Source: Callipepla californica brunnescens
Taxonomy: Eukaryota > Chordata > Aves > Galliformes > Odontophoridae
DNA: 64,000 nucleotides
NCBI GenBank assembly: GCA_023055505.1
Contig: JALIRH010000002.1
Location: forward strand, 2,775,001 to 2,839,000
Direction: 5' to 3'
In this document: positions 25,215 through 37,042 of the stretch, piece by piece
How the letters are laid out: each line of letters begins with the position of its first letter
How positions within the stretch are numbered: position 1 is the stretch's first letter
Notes under the pieces: model-generated
What the model saw: the letters and a program-made list of their open reading frames with translations, nothing else
Told to the model about the DNA's origin: nothing
Databases searched by the model: none
Made by a program: the position numbers and the translations under genes

Positions 25215-25368
25215 GCGGCGGGCGCGCGCGCGCGGCTCGGGAGCGGCGGGAGAAGGAGCGGCGGCGGAGCGGTACCGGCGGCGGCTGCATGTGCGGGTGC
25301 GGAGCGGAGTGGGCGGCGCGGGGCCGAGCGGGGCGGCGCGGCCGGAGCTGGAGCCGGGCGGGCAGCAG
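25215..25368 (+). other. Candidate non-coding exon 1 of PTP4A3
   Basis: GC-rich sequence downstream of the GC boxes ends in GGGCAGCAG|GTCGGTG, a usable splice donor (exon end 25368). The transcription start is not defined, so the left edge is a guess. An ATG at 25289 opens a frame that runs through the donor. If joined to the acceptor at 57496 it stops in the next exon. If joined to the acceptor at 58141 it would overlap the PTP4A3 start. A second donor-like site (GCG|GTAAGC) lies at 25701 in the minisatellite. Confidence 0.35.
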
Positions 25369-25624
25369 GTCGGTGCTCGGCGGGGGAAGGCACGTGGGGG
25401 CGCAACAATGCCGGATGGGGGTGGTGGTTGGGGCGGGAAGTGAGGGGGGGGGGAGGGTTGGGAAGGAGACCGCGTGTTGCGGCCGCTCCACGCGCGGCGT
25501 GGGGCGAGCGTGGCGGGGGGAAGGGCCGTCTCGCCCGCACGGCGCAGTGGGGTGTGTGTGAGGGGGGGGGGAGGCCGAGCTCCGTTGTCACGGCGGGTGT
25601 GGGCTGCTGTGCGCATCGGAAGCG

Positions 25625-25870
25625 GGTGTTAAGCGTGGGGGGGGGGGGTCTCGCGTGGTGCAGGAGCCACGAGGGGGACGTGCAGGCGTTGCACGGTGCG
25701 GTAAGCATGGGTGTGGTGCGGGGAAGGGTCGTGGACGCGTTGCACGGCGCGGTAACCCTGGGGGAAGGATAGCACCGCATTGCACGGTGCGGGAGCCGGG
25801 AAGGGGGGGAGGGGGGGTAGTGGGGGTCGTATACGGTGTTGCACGGTGCAGTTGCACCGCTGGGGGATGG
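25625..25870 (+). repeat. GC-rich imperfect minisatellite
   Basis: The core TTGCACGGTGCGG recurs with small changes at 25689, 25740, 25780 and 25839, with spacings of 51, 40 and 59 bases. A weaker related copy lies near 25647. The first core is followed by GTAAGC and the second by GTAACC, both splice-donor-like. Flanking spacers are G-rich, including a G run at 25636-25647. Confidence 0.65.
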
Positions 25871-26879
25871 AGGAGATGATGCGCAGAGAGGTCATCGTGA
25901 AAGCAGCTGGGGTTTCGTGCACGATGCTGTATCAGTGCAGCAGCCCCGAGGAGGCCACGTGCGGGGCTCTGCACTACAGCCACCTATCCTAATGGGGCTT
26001 GTGAGTGTTGCTCTGCACCACCGAGGCAGCTCCGCGCAGAACTCCGTGTTGCTAGGGACCCTTGGAGGTGCTGGTTTTGTCTCTTCGCATAAAACAGCAT
26101 CGGTTGGATCGGTTGCGTGGGGTTGCGGTGTCTTTCTCCGCACGAAAGAAGGTGGATTGGGATTGCTAATAGCAGCAGTGAGCTGGAATCTGGCACGCTG
26201 CTGCCGGTTTCCAGTTAATTTGGTTACAGCCTTGTCTTCCTGCTCGCAGGAGCTGAAACGTAAATGGGGCATCTGGAGCTGTTGGGTTGGCTCTTTGCGC
26301 AAGCCTGGCATCCTTCGTGCTGAAAAAGGATCAGCAAGCAAGCAGAGCCTCTAAGAAGTCGTGTTATTTATTGATAGCGTCAGGGAAGGAGTATTTTGAG
26401 TAAATGTGTAGTAGATGGTAGATACGGATCTCCCTACCCAGTGTTTGTATTGTGCAGTTGTAGCATTTCCTGGTTTTTGGGGTCAGACTGCTGCTGACAG
26501 TGTGCAGCGAACAGCTGCAGGTGGGTTTAAAGCTGGGGGATCTGTACACCCACCACCATTCAGCACTGATAACTATATACAGCCCAGGAGGTTAATCATG
26601 TGTTATCAGTAGGCTTCGTAGTTAACCATCCAGGTGCATGCAAAGGGTATTGCAACATCAGCAGAGCTGCATTTTGGGGATGTCAGATGCCAGCAGCTGC
26701 CATCAGATTTGGCACTTGGGCAGGTGGAGGAAGCGACTTTTACCCTTTGGTGAGTGCTGTGCACTGAAATCCACTCCCTCTGGAAGGCGATACTCATGTT
26801 TGCATGGGGCTGAAAATAGTTGTGTCACCGGAGCCCTGTCAGCTCTGCTTGCAAAAGCCAAAACCTTCTGCGGGACCCC

Positions 26880-27182
26880 AGAGTGGTTGGGGTTGAAAGG
26901 GACCTCATGAGGTTATATGGAGTAACCCCCTTTCTTTCTCTGGTACTCTTTTTAGTTTCATTTTTGTGTGTATCTCGATAACTGGAAATCACACGTTGGT
27001 TTCCAGGTGGTTCCTGATCATAGAACTGGTAAGGTTGGATGAGACCATTGATATCAAGCCTGCCCATCACCACCGTGCTCACTCACAGAATCATTAAGGA
27101 GAAAAAGACCACTGAGGTCATCACCAATCCATCCCCACCATGCCCGCTAACAGACATCCCTCAGTGCCACGTCTCTCTGACG
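26880..27182 (-). mobile_element. Three short CR1 3' fragments
   Basis: Antisense tail pieces lie at 26880-26930 (GTGGTTGGGGTTGAAAGGGA), 27017-27083 (GATCATAGAACTGGTAAGGT) and 27086-27182 (CAGAATCATTAAGGAGAAAA, then GTGCCACGTCTCT). The last two abut. Each covers only the terminal 50-100 bp of a CR1. Confidence 0.65.
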
Positions 27183-29077
27183 AGCAGCATCCTCTAGGAT
27201 CAGCCTGCAAAGTGAATTCATTTGATCTGAAGGTACAAGTGCCTATAAAAAACATTAAAAACCAAACATTTCTATCCCAATTTCCAGCTTAATTATCCTC
27301 TGCAGACTCTGGGAATCAGTACCTTGAGGTCTAGCAGCCCTTGTTATCAAAATAGCCAGCAGTAAACATTAGCTCCTATCAATAACTTTAATTACAGCTT
27401 GGGTTTTGTCTTAAATAGCTGCACCCTGCCACACTATAGGGAAACCCAAGGTTAGCATCTGGGTGTGTTTTTATAGCCTAAGTGAAAAAATAGGATTTCG
27501 TCACCTATTTTTTACCCACAGTGTGCTGTTGTGGAAGAAAACAACCAACTTTGGGGCTGGGAGCATGGGGCTTCCAGGCTCTACATGAGGCTGTCCCACC
27601 TATTGGACATCCTCATCTGCATCCTGAATGGAAACAATAAGTTTTACTGCTTGAATGCTTATTTATTTTTCCTCCAATTTTATCCCCAGTGGATGGAGGC
27701 GAGCAGCACCCATTGCTCCATTACGGTCCCATTTTTATGTGGCTATACCACTTCATGAACACGAGAAGGGCCCGGATTCCTGTGGCAAGGAGCCCTTAAA
27801 ATTTCAACAGCCCTACCTATAAATCTATAAATATATTCAGCGTGAAAGGCAATCTGCCTTCAAAAAAAAAAAAAGAGAAGATACGCACAACTCATGCTCT
27901 TTTTTTAGTCCGACTGCATCTGCCTGACTTGAGTGCAATGCAATGCAGTGCTTCTCTGGAGCCGAGCACTTATTTATATGGACAAAAAGTCATCGTTGCA
28001 GAGCGAAAGACTGGGATTTGTCAGCTTGGGGGGGGGGAGGGCAACTTTTGCAGATGGACTTCTGCTGAAGGTTTGGTGCTGGAGGAGGCGCGGCACTGAT
28101 GGGTGATGCACTCAGAGCCCTTTGGATGTGGAATGATGCCTTGGGTGAAAATTAAAGCAAAAAAAAAAGACGGTAACACAGGGAAATCCATCTCTCTGAG
28201 CAGGAGCTGGGTGTTGTCCCTATGTCTCCGGTGCATAGCACGGGGTCACCTTGCAGAGTGAAAGCTGGGGACCGCCGGCCGGGCGGGGAAGTGCTGCGTG
28301 TGCACTTCTTGGGGCTGCAGACAGCTCCTCACGTGACCGTCTGCATTTCAGATGATCACTGGACCACTTTGCCAACAGCCTCTTGCAGCTTGTCGGCTGC
28401 AATACAGCTTCTTTTTTTTCCTTCCCCTCCCCTTCTCCTCCCCCCCTCCCCTCCGAAAGTCTGATTTCCAAACAGGAGCGACAGACGGCTGTGATGGAGG
28501 CTGGCTGCAGATGCACACAGCTCTGCATCCAAATGGTTTTCTGGAAGGCGAGTTGTTTTGTGGTACAGAAATCATTTTTCCCCTCTCGTCTCTGCGCTGG
28601 TTGAATGTCAGGTTTCGTTTCCCATGACATGGGTGGGGGGAAGGAAGGGTCAAATGCCTTTCACGCACGGATCTCCCTGCCGTGCTATCACGCCCAATCA
28701 ATGGCAAATGTGTCCCCTCTCATCTCTGCGATAGTTCCTGGCGATTTCCTCTTTACGTCACTGCAGTTAATAAGATGTTTAACTTGGGAGCTGGCAGCGC
28801 TGCTGCATTATCACATTGCAAAGAGGGGGGGGGGGGAACAAGTGCCCAGACAGCCCAGTGCTGGGGAAGAACAGATCTAGTCAGCCTTTGGGGTGGGGGA
28901 GAGCTGGTTGTAAAGCTCTTTGCCCTCCCTATGTTCCCTTTTTATTATTTTTAATTGCTATTTTTCCTTCAAGTGCTGAGGGAAGCAACTCAATCCCTGC
29001 ACCTGCTGTGTTGCTGCAGTCAAGAACTTGAGTGCACTCACTGTCCCTCGTGAGGGGCTTGGTTTATTGAGTACAGA

Positions 29078-29308
29078 CTCGTAGAACCGTTAAGGTTGGA
29101 AAGACCACTAAGATCATCTAGTCCAACCATCAACCCATTCCCACTAAGCTGTGTCCCTCAGTGCTGTATCTACCCTTTTCTTGAACAACACCAAGGACAG
29201 TGATTCTACCTCTTCACTGGGCAGCCACCTTTATGATGCATGGTGCTGCTGGGTTGGCCACTAGACTAAATGATTTTAATGGTCTTTTCCAACCTTGATG
29301 TTTCTACA
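29078..29308. mobile_element. CR1 fragments in inverted arrangement
   Basis: 29078-29230 is minus orientation (GTAGAACCGTTAAGGTTGGA, then AAGATCATCTAGTCCAACCA). 29235-29308 is plus orientation (CTAGACTAAATGATTTTAAT, then GGTCTTTTCCAACCTTGATG). The two 3' regions face away from each other, like the smaller pair at 6420-6532. Confidence 0.7.
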
Positions 29309-29944
29309 TTTTTTAAGTACTTTGTATTTAATTGCCTGAATGTAGGCTCTTCTTTCCTCCTTTTTTCCCTGCAGTGCATTGCATGAGTACATTTGATGAC
29401 TTTTTTTTTTTAGCATTATTACCTGCAGAGCCAGAGCCATTTCCAGCTCCCAGCTTGAATTTGGGAGTCCATTGTGTGTTCCTGTTTGATGACAAAGTGT
29501 CTCTGTAGATGTGTCTGGACAGGAGTAGCATCCCTCCTGGCTGTGGTCTGTAGGGCCAGCTTGCTGGGAGCAGGTGAGTTGGTCAGAAGTGCTTCCAGTG
29601 GCACCCTTCTGCACCAAAATGGAAACACTGGCATCCTTGAACCCTTCCTTCCTCGACAAGCAATTTCCTTCCTTCCTTGCTCCAGCCTGCAACTCAAACC
29701 CTCTCCTTTCTGCTATGTTTTTCCATAACTCTTTCGAGCATGGCAGCAGCAAAAGAAAGCCAGCATGGGGCCATGGGGCTGTTGCTATCAGCCCCTATTG
29801 CCTGTGGCTTTTTGGGATGTGGCTGCTGCAAATGTTCTTGCACTCAGCATTGCTTGCACATAGCTCAGCCCTTACAATTTGGGGTTTCAGGGTGCTTCAC
29901 ACTCCTACATATCCACCCTACATGCCTGCATCTCTTCTCCTAGA

Positions 29945-30422
29945 CTGGCCTCGGTTGGAAGGACCCCATCCAATGTGGCCTTGAGCACCTCCAGGGATGG
30001 AGCATCCACAACTTCTGGCTCTAATTAAGCTTCTTATCTGCAAGAACCCTCAAGTCTTCCACTGGGCTGTTCTAAATGAGTTCTTCTGTACATATATCTG
30101 TGATTGCCCCAACCCAAGTGGCTGCACTTTGTTGGACCTCATTAGGTTCACAGGTGTCCACTTTTCAAGCTTGTTCAGGTCCTTCTGAATGCATCCTTTC
30201 CTTCTGTAGTGTGAACCTCCCTGCTCAGCTTAGTGTCATCAGCAAACTTGCTTAGGGCGCACTCATTGACATTGTCTGTGTCACTGATAAAGATGATAAA
30301 GAGTACTGGTCCCAAGACAGACCCTTGGAGGACGCCTCTCATCACTGGCCTCCACCTGAACTTATCTCTGATCAGTTCCAGGTTTCCTTCTCCTGGTCAC
30401 CCTAGTGGGTTACCTGAGATGC
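29945..30422 (-). mobile_element. CR1 LINE fragment retaining reverse-transcriptase palm motifs
   Basis: The left part is antisense 3' UTR (CATCCAATGTGGCCTTGAGC). After a rearranged junction, the sequence is antisense to the polymerase. On the minus strand about 30220-30315 reads LGPVLFIIFISDTDN and then KFADDTKLS, the CR1 equivalents of reverse-transcriptase motifs B and C with the catalytic ADD triad. The open frame is short and the element is truncated, so it is not active. Confidence 0.8.
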
Positions 30423-31510
30423 CCCAGTGCAGATGATGAGTCAGGAAGTTCCCCATAACCTAAATGAGTAATGGGACAATAGGATTTGGCAAGAGCAACT
30501 TCAGCTCCAGTGGTGGCATCTCCCAGGGCTTCCAGTCTTCAAGTAGGGCCTGCTGCTAGCTCAGACTTCATGCCAGTGATTTTGCTCAGTAATCCACCCC
30601 ACACCATTCAGCAAATAGCTGAATGAGAACCATGTGATGAGTTTTGGAGTTGAGGGTGCATGCAGAGCAGGGCTCAACTGCCTTGGTTTTTGGAGGATTG
30701 CAGTCTCAAAGCTCTTCAGTCCAGGAAAGCTACATGGATACAGTTTTCAGCTCACTTGAGTTTAAAGACACTTTTGCATCCAAGGTATGCAAGCTCACAT
30801 TTAATTGCTGGGTACGGGAGTTAATTTTTCTTGATTCTTCCATGCAAAGCAGCCTTTCCATTGCAGGAGCAAGGGGAAATTCAGATGAGAGTCAGGGCGA
30901 TCCCAACTCAGCATTTCCCTGATCTGGGCAGCCACCAGGGGCCCCTTGATGTGAATGGGGTCAGCAGCTGGGAAATTGCAGAGCAAAGTGCCTCCATGGT
31001 AATTCCCAGCTGCCATTAAAGCAGCTTTAAAATAAATTCCCTCTGAGAGCAATTTCAAGTATTTGAGGGTTTGAACTTTTCCGGAGAGGACTTTGGGAGC
31101 TGCTGTGCTGCACCCTGGCACGGCGGGGAGAAGGGAGTCAGGGGAATTGGTTTGATCATCCCGGATTCTACATTAAAAGCATTTTCTGTACGCCGTTATT
31201 TACAAAGTATATACTGTCATTTGTATGTATAATCATGATTTTTGTTCAGCAGTTTCACGTGCAGTGCACCAAAGCACTGCTGGAAGCACAGCTTGCATTA
31301 TGCTTGAGTACACACTGAGCATTGTAGGTGTTGCCCACAGAGCTCGATGGCCCTCACTTTGCCACCATACCTGTCCCCACTCGTCCCCGTGGGCTGGGTG
31401 CCCCTTTGCCACGCATTCCTCAGGCAGCACTGCTTGGTAACGTGGGCACAACAGAAAACAAACTTTTGCAGCGTGCTTTGCTCTCCCAGAGCCCCTGAAG
31501 CTTGCTTAAC

Positions 31511-31666
31511 AAAAAAAAAAAAAAAAAGAAAAAAAAAAAAAAGAAAAAAAGTATGAACTTTGGAGCAATGTGGTCCTTTTTTTTTTTTTTCCTTCATGCT
31601 CATGAAAATTCTCATACCAAAGCAGTAACCTCTGCTGTCCCAATTTCTTTTTTTTTTTTTTTTTTA
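31511..31666. repeat. A-rich tract followed by two T tracts
   Basis: A 40-base almost pure A tract (31511-31550) is followed by T runs at 31577-31590 and 31648-31665. No gene-derived sequence precedes the A tract, so I do not call a processed pseudogene. Confidence 0.8.
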
Positions 31667-32320
31667 AGGTGGAGTTTGGGGGCATTTGAGGGGAGTTTTA
31701 TGCAGCCTCTGCCTCCCATTTCTTTAGCACCCTGTCAGTGCTGGATTGCAGCTTGTTCAGTAGGCAGAAAAATGGGGTTTTTAGTCAGCAAATGGTAAAA
31801 TTCTTCTTGACCTCATGCAGATGGATACCTGATATCCCCAAATAATAGGGATGCTGACAGCAGGGCTCAGTCCATGCTTGCACCTCTGTGTCCCCATAAT
31901 CTTTGTCTTGTGTGTTCCTGCTCAGAGCAGTCTGGGAATGAGCTGAGCTTGTTTGGGTTCAGACCATTCTGCAAACCCAATTGCAGCAGAATTTTCCACC
32001 TTTCTTCTGGCTCAAACCAAGTTTGTACAATTCCTTGTGAACTCCTTTTCCATCCTTTCATCTAGTTGTTCTTCACTCTGGCAGCTTTAAATTAATGATC
32101 ACGTTCATATTACTGTGCATGGAGATAGGAGAAACACATTACTTAAAGACAGAGCAGGGAAATGGCAGAGAACTTTAGATTGCATGGGATGGGAGCTCAG
32201 TGGGTGCGATACTTGCTCTTGGCTGGGTCCAGACTCCCATCCGCAGTTCACATCCATCAGACCACACACTGAGCTCTCTCCTTTCTCACTCCCAAACTAA
32301 TCCCTCCAGCCCCTTAGGCT

Positions 32321-32344
32321 TTGTTGTTGTTGTTGTTGTTGTTG
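32321..32344 (+). repeat. (TTG)8 microsatellite
   Basis: Eight uninterrupted TTG units. On the minus strand this creates an apparent glutamine run in an open frame, which I regard as non-coding. Confidence 0.95.
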
Positions 32345-32625
32345 CTCCTCTATGAATTCCTTCTCATTTACAGGCTCGCTGCCAGCATACAACACGCTAT
32401 AAAAAGGGGACTTGTTCTTCAGGCTCCCCTCTGGTACAGAACATTCACACAAATAGCAACAGAAGTCGGCCCCATTCCCCCTGCTAGGACTGAAATGTTG
32501 GTAGGGTGCTTTGGGGAGCAGGGCCACTGTCTTAAGAGAAGCCAAGACGAATTTCACGGAGCCCATATCCAGCGAGCAGTTAAGCTCCCCTCCTCCTCTT
32601 GTCAGCTGGAAAAACAGAGCCATGC

Positions 32626-32669
32626 TTTTATTTTATTTTAATTTATTTTATTTTATTTTATTTTATTTT
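32626..32669 (+). repeat. (TTTTA)n microsatellite
   Basis: About nine TTTTA units with one interruption (AATTTA at about 32640). Confidence 0.95.
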
Positions 32670-32739
32670 CTCTCTTCTCAATCCCCATGCAGTTTCCCCA
32701 AGAGGATGCATAGGCAAGTGCATTGCAGTGGATTTATAG

Positions 32740-32842
32740 TACCATAGAATCAAACAATTGTTTGATTTGAAGGGCCCCCAAAAGATCATTTAAGCCAACT
32801 CCCCTGCAGTGATTAGGGACACATACAACTAGAATTTGCTTT
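32740..32842 (-). mobile_element. CR1 LINE 3' fragment
   Basis: The antisense tail ACCATAGAATCAAACAATTG is followed by GAAGGGCCCCCAAAAGATCA and CCCTGCAGTGATTAGGGACA. Confidence 0.75.
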
Positions 32843-33035
32843 CCATCCTTTTGGGCAGGTATGGCCATTGGGTAGGATTTGAGCACAACCCCCTAGACAA
32901 CTTCCTTCAAACAACAAACCTGTTTGATCACAGCAAATCCTCTGGAAACGTGCTGCTTGTAAAGTGTTCTTGTTTTTAACTTGAATTCAGTCATGGATGA
33001 CTTGGACCCATTTGTTCTTGTGCCTGCGTTGGCTT

Positions 33036-33101
33036 TTAGAATCACAGAATGGCTTGGGTTGCAGGGGACCTTCAAGATCATCTATTTCCAACCCCCGTGT
33101 T
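33036..33101 (-). mobile_element. CR1 3' tail, short fragment
   Basis: TAGAATCACAGAATGGCTTG, then TTCAAGATCATCTATTTCCA. Only the terminal ~65 bp remains. Confidence 0.75.
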
Positions 33102-34954
33102 TCATTATTTACCCTTTCCTGGGTTTTACCCAGTGTCATGGGGCTGCCAGCCTAACTAACCCCAATGCTTATGGTTCCAGTGTGGCTGGGAAAGGTTTTG
33201 CTGTTTTGGGTGCTCTGTGTTCATTTGTGGGGGTGCAGAGATGCTCATCCCTGTGTAGACCGCGCAGAGCTCTCACTAAGCTGCTCCTTCCTCAAAGCTT
33301 CCTCAGAGCTCCGCCATCTAGACCTGCAGAAGGATACTTTGCCATCAGCTGATTTCATTACCACTCTATTTTGCAGTGCAAAAAGCCTTTTTGGCAGAGG
33401 AGGATTTTCTTAATGCAGCCTTCACTAACACCCTTCCCTTTCCCTCCAGCTTGAAACCTTGGGTAGCAACACCACAGCTTGCTGCTGGCCGTGCTAATCT
33501 CCTGCTAATCTCTGCCCTGGTTGTGTGAAGCAGAAATTTCCTGTGTGTAGCTGAGCCAGGTGCTTTGCTCATTGTTGATGTTTGTTTATAACGTTTAAGT
33601 TCATCAAAGCAAAATGCACATGTGTCTTTGTAGCACTGATCCCCTCCAGGCGCGTGGGGCTATCTCTGACTTGAGATGATTTGGTCAAAACCCTACTGAG
33701 TGGGTTTGAAGCTCCATGCATGAGACCTTGCAAAACTCAGGGTGACGACTGGGAGCCTGCTCAAATGTAGGAGTTGCTGCGAGGAGTCTGCTTTCACCCT
33801 AGAGGTGACAAGTTCTCACTTTGGTGTATCATTTCCCCCACTCTTAATTCTGAACATTTTTGCCGTGGGTTTTGTTGGTGCCTTTGTGCTCCTTCCTGGA
33901 GATGCTGAGATGCTCGCTGTAGTCTGGACCCTCTCTTTGGCAGGTGGAATACCTTTGATGCAGGGAAGGATGCTCCAGGTGTCCAACTTATCCGGTCTAT
34001 TAAATTACCACCAGCCAGATCTTACACTTAGAGTTAGATTTTACTTCTTGCAGTTAGAAGCTGATTTCTGTGGGTTTTTTATCCTTAAGCTAAACTACAT
34101 CAGCAACAGTTTTATATTCTGCCGCAGTGTTCTTCCCTAATGCCATGTCGTCGTTAAACCACGCGTAAATTGGCATCATCGAGGAGGAGCTGGGCTCTGC
34201 GGTTATTAGCAGGATTATTCTTGGCTCTCCATTTACCAGCCAAGCTGCTCTGCTGTAAAAACACAATTCCCAGCTCCTCTCTGCTCTCATGTGCCAACCT
34301 GACGCTGAGGATCAGCAGCAAATTCCTGGGAGCAAACCAGCAGAACCCCTCGCAGTGCTCCACATCAAGTGGTTTTCCACCCCGAGCTTCTCTTCTCCAT
34401 GCTGTGTGGTTTTGTACATTACGTCGGGCATTAAATCTCCAACCCAAATCCTTTATAAGCAGCCTGCAGGCTCCTTCGCAGCCCAGATCTCCCATTGTGT
34501 CCTCCTCACTGGTTTTGCTTTTTTTATTTTATTTTTTTTTCTTTTGTGGCATTGTGTTTTCTCACTACCTAAATCATCCTCCACTGCTTCCAGCACTTGT
34601 GGGTACAGGTGAGCGTTTTCTCCCTGCAGTTGGTCTTCCTCTTTTTTCTCTCCCCATTTCCTTGATTTGAAGGCAGGCGTGAATGTTTTGCAACCTTCCA
34701 CTCCTGTTGTTCATTTCTTAGAAACGAAGGGGAAGGAACCACAAGTAGCAGAGAGCCCGAGGTTTCAGGACTGGCTGTTTATTTGTCAAGCCTAGAAATG
34801 CTGAATGAGATGAGAGGAAATTCTCAGCAAAAATGAACCTCAGTTACATTCAGGCTTGGGTACTTCCGAACTAAGGTGAATATGGAGGACTGATGAAGCA
34901 ATGTAGAACTGATAGAGCATTGCTACAGTAGCTGGAATGGGGAGGATTTCATCA

Positions 34955-35278
34955 AATTATAGACTCGTTGAGGTGGTAGCTCCACCGCATCCATAGGCAG
35001 CCTGTTTTCACTGCTCTTTCTGGGAAAAAAAAAAAAATCCTATTAACCAATCTGAACCTCCCTTGAAACAAACTGGAGGCCATTCCCTCTTGTTCTGTCA
35101 CTGTTACCTGGGAGAAGAGGCCAAACCCCACCTTGCCACAACCTCTCTATAGGGAGCTATAGAGAAAACTAGGTCTCCCCTGAGCCTCCTCCCGACTAAA
35201 CAGTCCTAATTCCCTCAGCCACTCCCCTTAAGACTTGTGCTCCTTCATCAGCTTTGTTGCCCATCTTTAGACACATTT
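34955..35278 (-). mobile_element. CR1 LINE 3' fragment
   Basis: The degraded antisense tail (TATAGACTCGTTGAGGTGGT) is followed by CAGCCTGTTTTCACTGCTCT, CCATTCCCTCTTGTTCTGTC and CAGTCCTAATTCCCTCAGCC. An A13 run (35025-35037) interrupts it. Confidence 0.75.
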
Positions 35279-36454
35279 TCAGTTTCCTCTTGATACAGTT
35301 TCATGGAGGTGCTACCATTGCAGTGATAGCAAATAGCATCTCAGGTTTTTGTTTTGCAAACCCCTGACTGGCCTCCATTTACACAGTGTTGCCCATCTTG
35401 GTGGCATTGTGGCATCACCTGCAGTGGGTTTGCTTGTGGTTGGCCATAAACCAGCACAAGGGGTGCAGGTGCTGGCGAGGAGACTCAGACCAGCTGCGAG
35501 ATAATACAGAGAAGGAATAATATGCCAAAGCACAAGATGCTCTGAGGCCTAAAAAGGATAGAAATAGGTGTCCAGGTTATTAAAGAGCCTTGAGGACTGC
35601 TTAAGATCTTTTCCCTTGGGAGTAGCAATTTACCAGATGAAAGAAAAAGTCTTCAAGCAGGCATCTAGAGATGTTGGAGCATCTGTTTTGGATTTTGCAG
35701 CTGTGTTTGGGGCAGCAGGAAATGCTGCTTGCCATGTTTACAGCTGGGCAAGGTGGAGCGGTGTCCTTCAGGGAATACTACAGTGCTTATGAAATGGTCT
35801 TGACAGGAGTGATTTCCACATCTTCCCTCAGTGTGCATCACTGATATTTTTTTCAGGTGCTGACACTAAGCACGAGCTGTATTTCTGCTCACAGGATCGG
35901 CCCTTGCACAAAGGAACAGGCTGGGGGATGAATATGAAGTCTTCTCTTTTCTTTTTTCCCCTCCTTGCTGCTGAGGAGGCATGGGCATGTAATTACCACC
36001 AGCTGTAATCCAGCATGACCAACTGTCTTCCTGGCAAATGCAACCACAGCAGGAGCCAAAGACTATTGCATGCCCTAGATAAATTGATTATGGCCCCCAA
36101 GCAGTTTGCAAAGTATCCAGGATCAAGTTAATGCCATTTTCTCAAAGCCAGAAGTCTTGGTTTGATGGCGTTGGCCAATGAATTTGTGGTTTGTTTTTTT
36201 CTTGGTTTCTGTGCTAAGCCACCTGCCCATTGGCACTGGCTGCATCTTGAGGTACACCTGCAGCTGTCAGCAGCAAAACATGTGGCTGCTGTTAGCAAGC
36301 CTCCTATAGATTGTGCTCTGTTCAGGGCTTTCTTGCTAAAATTATTCATGGCTTGAAACCAGGGGTGGGCAAAGGTATGTCAAGGTAGCTGGCACATGAG
36401 TTTGTCCAATGCTTTTGATGGAAGGATGGAGACACCAGGCATTGTGTAAAGAGC

Positions 36455-36808
36455 CCGGAGGAGCCATCCTGGAGCATCTCAAGGGCCACTAAGATGATTA
36501 AGGGCCTGGAACATTTCCCTTACAAGGAAAGCCTGAGACACCTGGGATGGTTCAGTCTGGAGGAGATTGACAGGAGATCTTATTCATGCTTACAAGTATC
36601 TAATGGGCAGGAGTCAATTGGATGGGGCCAGTCTCATTTCGGGGGTATGACAGGACAAGTGCCAGCAGGCACAAACTGGACCATAAGAAGTGCCATATGA
36701 ACAAGAGGTATGTGCAGCCTACTCTATGGAACCTGCTTTTGTAGGGGGGTTGGACTGAATGTGATCCCAGAGTTCCCTTCCAACTCCTACAACTGATTCT
36801 GTGATCCC
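36455..36808 (+). mobile_element. CR1 LINE 3' fragment
   Basis: It starts in the end of the polymerase-coding region (AAGATGATTAAGGGCCTGGA). It continues through CAGTCTGGAGGAGATTGACA to GGTTGGACTGAATGTGATCC and a tail ending GATTCTGTGATCCC. Divergent, about 350 bp. Confidence 0.8.
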
Positions 36809-37042
36809 ACTGCTTCACCTCCAGCTCTTGCTCTCAGCTGAGATTTATAGTAAAACTCAAAGGATTTAACTTTCTAGCCCTGAGCAAACACAGCTCAGAG
36901 TGATGCAAGTGCATGACCTGACGCAAATCTCAGGAAGAGGTAAGCATTGCATCACACAGAGCTGGCTGTCTCCTTTGTCCATCTCTGAGAAGCTTTGCTT
37001 TTTCCATCATCCTCCCCAGTGCTTTTGACAAAGAAGGTACTA

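Larger units (their letters stand above)
25080..25900 (+). promoter_or_regulatory. CpG island, probable PTP4A3 promoter
   Basis: This is the only strongly CpG-dense stretch in the first 57 kb. It contains an inverted CCAAT box (ATTGG, 25148-25152), an E-box CACGTG (25165-25170) and two identical GGGGCGTGGC KLF/Sp1 boxes (25182-25191 and 25203-25212). There is also an alternating GC run near 25220-25235. No TATA box is seen, so initiation is probably dispersed. The next gene on this strand is PTP4A3 at 58.2 kb, and mammalian PTP4A3 has a distant non-coding first exon, so I infer that this promoter drives it. A bidirectional or separate lncRNA promoter is the main alternative. Confidence 0.65.

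Noticed and set aside
25049..25780. Long open frames across the CpG island on both strands (up to 243 codons on the minus strand)
   Set aside because: High GC content removes stop codons, so long frames arise by chance. The products are proline/alanine/arginine-rich on one strand and glycine/arginine-rich on the other, with no domain. They overlap each other in several frames.
31511..31666. Processed pseudogene suggested by the long A tract
   Set aside because: No gene-like sequence or target-site duplication precedes the A tract. It is better explained as a simple repeat.
32297..32623. Glutamine-run protein on the minus strand
   Set aside because: The run comes entirely from the (TTG)8 microsatellite. 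The flanks have no coding signature.
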